From the NCBI GenBank assembly GCA_905372205.1, contig CAJPOH010000067.1:1-5910 (forward strand): DNA of 5,910 nt, read 5' to 3'. The notes under the pieces were generated by a model that did not search any database, was not told the DNA's origin, and was given only the letters and a program-made list of their open reading frames with translations. This DNA comes from an uncultured Treponema sp. GTDB lineage: Bacteria; Spirochaetota; Spirochaetia; Treponematales; Treponemataceae. This document shows, piece by piece, positions 4,469 to 5,910 of the stretch. Made by a program: the position numbers and the translations under genes. The first letter of the stretch is position 1, and the number at the start of each line of letters is the position of its first letter.

Positions 4469-5910
4469 ATGAAAAAACTTTTATTGTTGTTTGCTTTAAG
4501 TATTTTTTTACTTATCAATTGTAAAAATCAAAATACTCAAAAAGAAAGGCTTCCAAAAGAAGTTGGACTTAAAGAACTAAGTTGTGATGGTAATTCCATA
4601 TTAAAAAAGATGAATGGCAAAAGCTTTTATGACTTTGATGATGCATTTGGAAAGGTTGAAAAATATTCTGTTGAATTGGTTGCAAAGCCAATAAATCCTG
4701 AAATTATGGACGTTAGTGTTACACTTGATGATGTTAAAGCTCAAGGGAGTGTTCCTAGCTATACTTGTAATTTAGTGGATGGAACTAATGTTATAAAAGT
4801 TACTGTAAGATTAAAAGAAGAGCCATCTATAAAAAAAGAATATAACATAAAAATATCTAAGCTTAAGTCTAATGTTCTTGAGACGCAAGGCTCAAAACTA
4901 AAAGAAATTAAAGTTGATGATGCTAGTATTCTTTCAAGATTTAATCAGAAATATGCTTGCAAGCTTTCAGATGTTGAACAAGATAAAAATGAAATTTCTT
5001 TATATGTTTTGCCACATAATTCAAATGCAACTGTTACTGTTCTAAAAGATAATGAAAGTGTAGATTCAAGCGGAACAAACTCATATAAATTATCTCTTAA
5101 TTATGGAGCAAACGATATTTATGTTTTAGTGAAGTCTGAAGAGGAAGGAGAATTATTACATCGCATAATAGTATATCGAAAACAAGACTTAGGCTTAAAA
5201 TCATTTAAGATTGAAAATGATGAATATTGTGATGAAAACACAGGAGAGCTAAGAACAGATGTTGTGAAGTTTCCAAATGAAACTACCACACTTAAAGTTA
5301 AAGTGCTAACAAAAAGTCCTGATGTAAATATTATCTTTGAGTTTAATGGAGAAGAAGTAAAAGCTAAAGATGGTTTTTATAATCTTGACTTAAAAATGAA
5401 AAAAAATGCTGTTAGGCTTCAAGTGCGTGGCAAAGGAAAAGGAAGAAGCAAACATTACACAATGTTTTTAATAAAAACATTACCAACAAGTACTGGCTTA
5501 ATAAAACTAGAAGCTGATGAAAAAGATTTAATTCATCTTTTGTCCACATCGAATTCTATAACAATTCCGCCTAGAGATAATGAAAATTCAAAGTTAAAAC
5601 TAGAAGTTTTGGCAACTTCAGAAATAACAATAAAAGTAAAGCTAGAAGCTTCTGATGTCAATGGGGTAGAAGGTGTTTATAATATTGACTTAAAAGAAGG
5701 AAATAATAAGATTTTAGTGAGTCTTTATAAGGATGAAACACTTTTAGAAAGCTATTCAATTTTTGTAAAGCGACATATAAAAGAAGAAGAGGCAAAAACT
5801 CCAGAATCTGATGAGGTAGAGTTAACTTTTATACTTTCTGATGGTGTAAATGGTTCACCTGTTGATGGCTCTTATATAAATATTTCTAAAACACAAACTT
5901 CTGAGCATGT
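4469..5910 (+). CDS. Lipoprotein with cadherin-like beta-sandwich repeats, 3'-partial
   Basis: The reading frame stays open from the ATG at 4469 to the window end (480 full codons), so the C-terminus is missing. MKKLLLLFALSIFLLINC is a lipoprotein signal with Cys18 lipidated. Asn at -1 is unusual outside the relaxed spirochaetal lipobox. Four diverged repeats of about 95 residues follow, at about 34-131, 144-238, 242-337 and 343-436. Each opens with a Leu/Ile-x-Lys/Ser-type strand (LKELSC, LKEIKV, LKSFKI, LIKLEA) and ends with a G/N-x-N-x-I-x-V strand plus a Tyr/His-x-Ile/Phe-x-V/I-x-(K/R) strand. Examples are YGANDIYVLVKS with HRIIVYRK, and EGNNKILVSLYK with YSIFVKRH. This resembles the cadherin-like beta-sandwich family common in bacterial surface lipoproteins. 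After an acidic linker (437-449) a new domain begins, VELTFILSDGVNGSPVDGSY, perhaps a carboxypeptidase-regulatory-like or PEGA-like beta fold. No catalytic motif is seen. A structural or adhesive surface role is inferred from the architecture and from the lipoprotein neighbours. Confidence 0.87.
   Translation, partial: MKKLLLLFALSIFLLINCKNQNTQKERLPKEVGLKELSCDGNSILKKMNGKSFYDFDDAFGKVEKYSVELVAKPINPEIMDVSVTLDDVKAQGSVPSYTCNLVDGTNVIKVTVRLKEEPSIKKEYNIKISKLKSNVLETQGSKLKEIKVDDASILSRFNQKYACKLSDVEQDKNEISLYVLPHNSNATVTVLKDNESVDSSGTNSYKLSLNYGANDIYVLVKSEEEGELLHRIIVYRKQDLGLKSFKIENDEYCDENTGELRTDVVKFPNETTTLKVKVLTKSPDVNIIFEFNGEEVKAKDGFYNLDLKMKKNAVRLQVRGKGKGRSKHYTMFLIKTLPTSTGLIKLEADEKDLIHLLSTSNSITIPPRDNENSKLKLEVLATSEITIKVKLEASDVNGVEGVYNIDLKEGNNKILVSLYKDETLLESYSIFVKRHIKEEEAKTPESDEVELTFILSDGVNGSPVDGSYINISKTQTSEH

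Overview
The window looks like a piece of a spirochaete chromosome, most likely Treponema or a close relative. This is inferred from three things: AT-rich codon usage, a run of lipoproteins with relaxed signal-peptidase II sites, and sulfatase-modifying-factor (FGE-like) domains fused to surface-type beta repeats, a combination common in host-associated treponemes. No rRNA or housekeeping marker is present to confirm it. All recognised genes are on the + strand.

Region 1 (1-1500) is metabolic. A 5'-incomplete M18 aspartyl aminopeptidase is followed after 10 bp by a TSUP (TauE/SafE) membrane transporter. Bases 1-84 form a near-perfect palindrome with 41-bp arms around 2 bp. It replaces the expected upstream part of the aminopeptidase with the reverse complement of its own coding sequence. 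This is best read as a fold-back artefact at a contig or read end, so about the first 43 bases should not be trusted.

Region 2 (1501-1667) is an AT-rich spacer with one weak stem-loop, no promoter I can defend, and a strong AAGGAG ribosome-binding site that fixes the start of the next gene.

Region 3 (1668-5910) is a cassette of three consecutive predicted lipoproteins. The first (580 aa) has three 85-residue InlB-B-like repeats, two of them nearly identical, and then an FGE-like domain. The second (328 aa) starts 2 bp after the first one's stop codon and is a shorter FGE-like paralogue without the repeats. After a short hairpin, the third (at least 480 aa, running off the window end) is built from four cadherin-like beta-sandwich repeats followed by the start of a different beta domain. 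Neither FGE-like domain has the catalytic cysteine pair of true formylglycine-generating enzymes, so they are more likely binding or structural C-type-lectin-like modules than oxidases. The three together look like a surface or periplasmic adhesion or ligand-binding module. The function is inferred, not shown.

The most interesting points are the recent exact-period duplication inside the first lipoprotein, the degenerate FGE cores, the strong divergence of the two paralogues in the C-terminal segment that diversity-generating retroelements target in some FGE-fold proteins, and the palindrome at the left edge. I see no clearly new system here.
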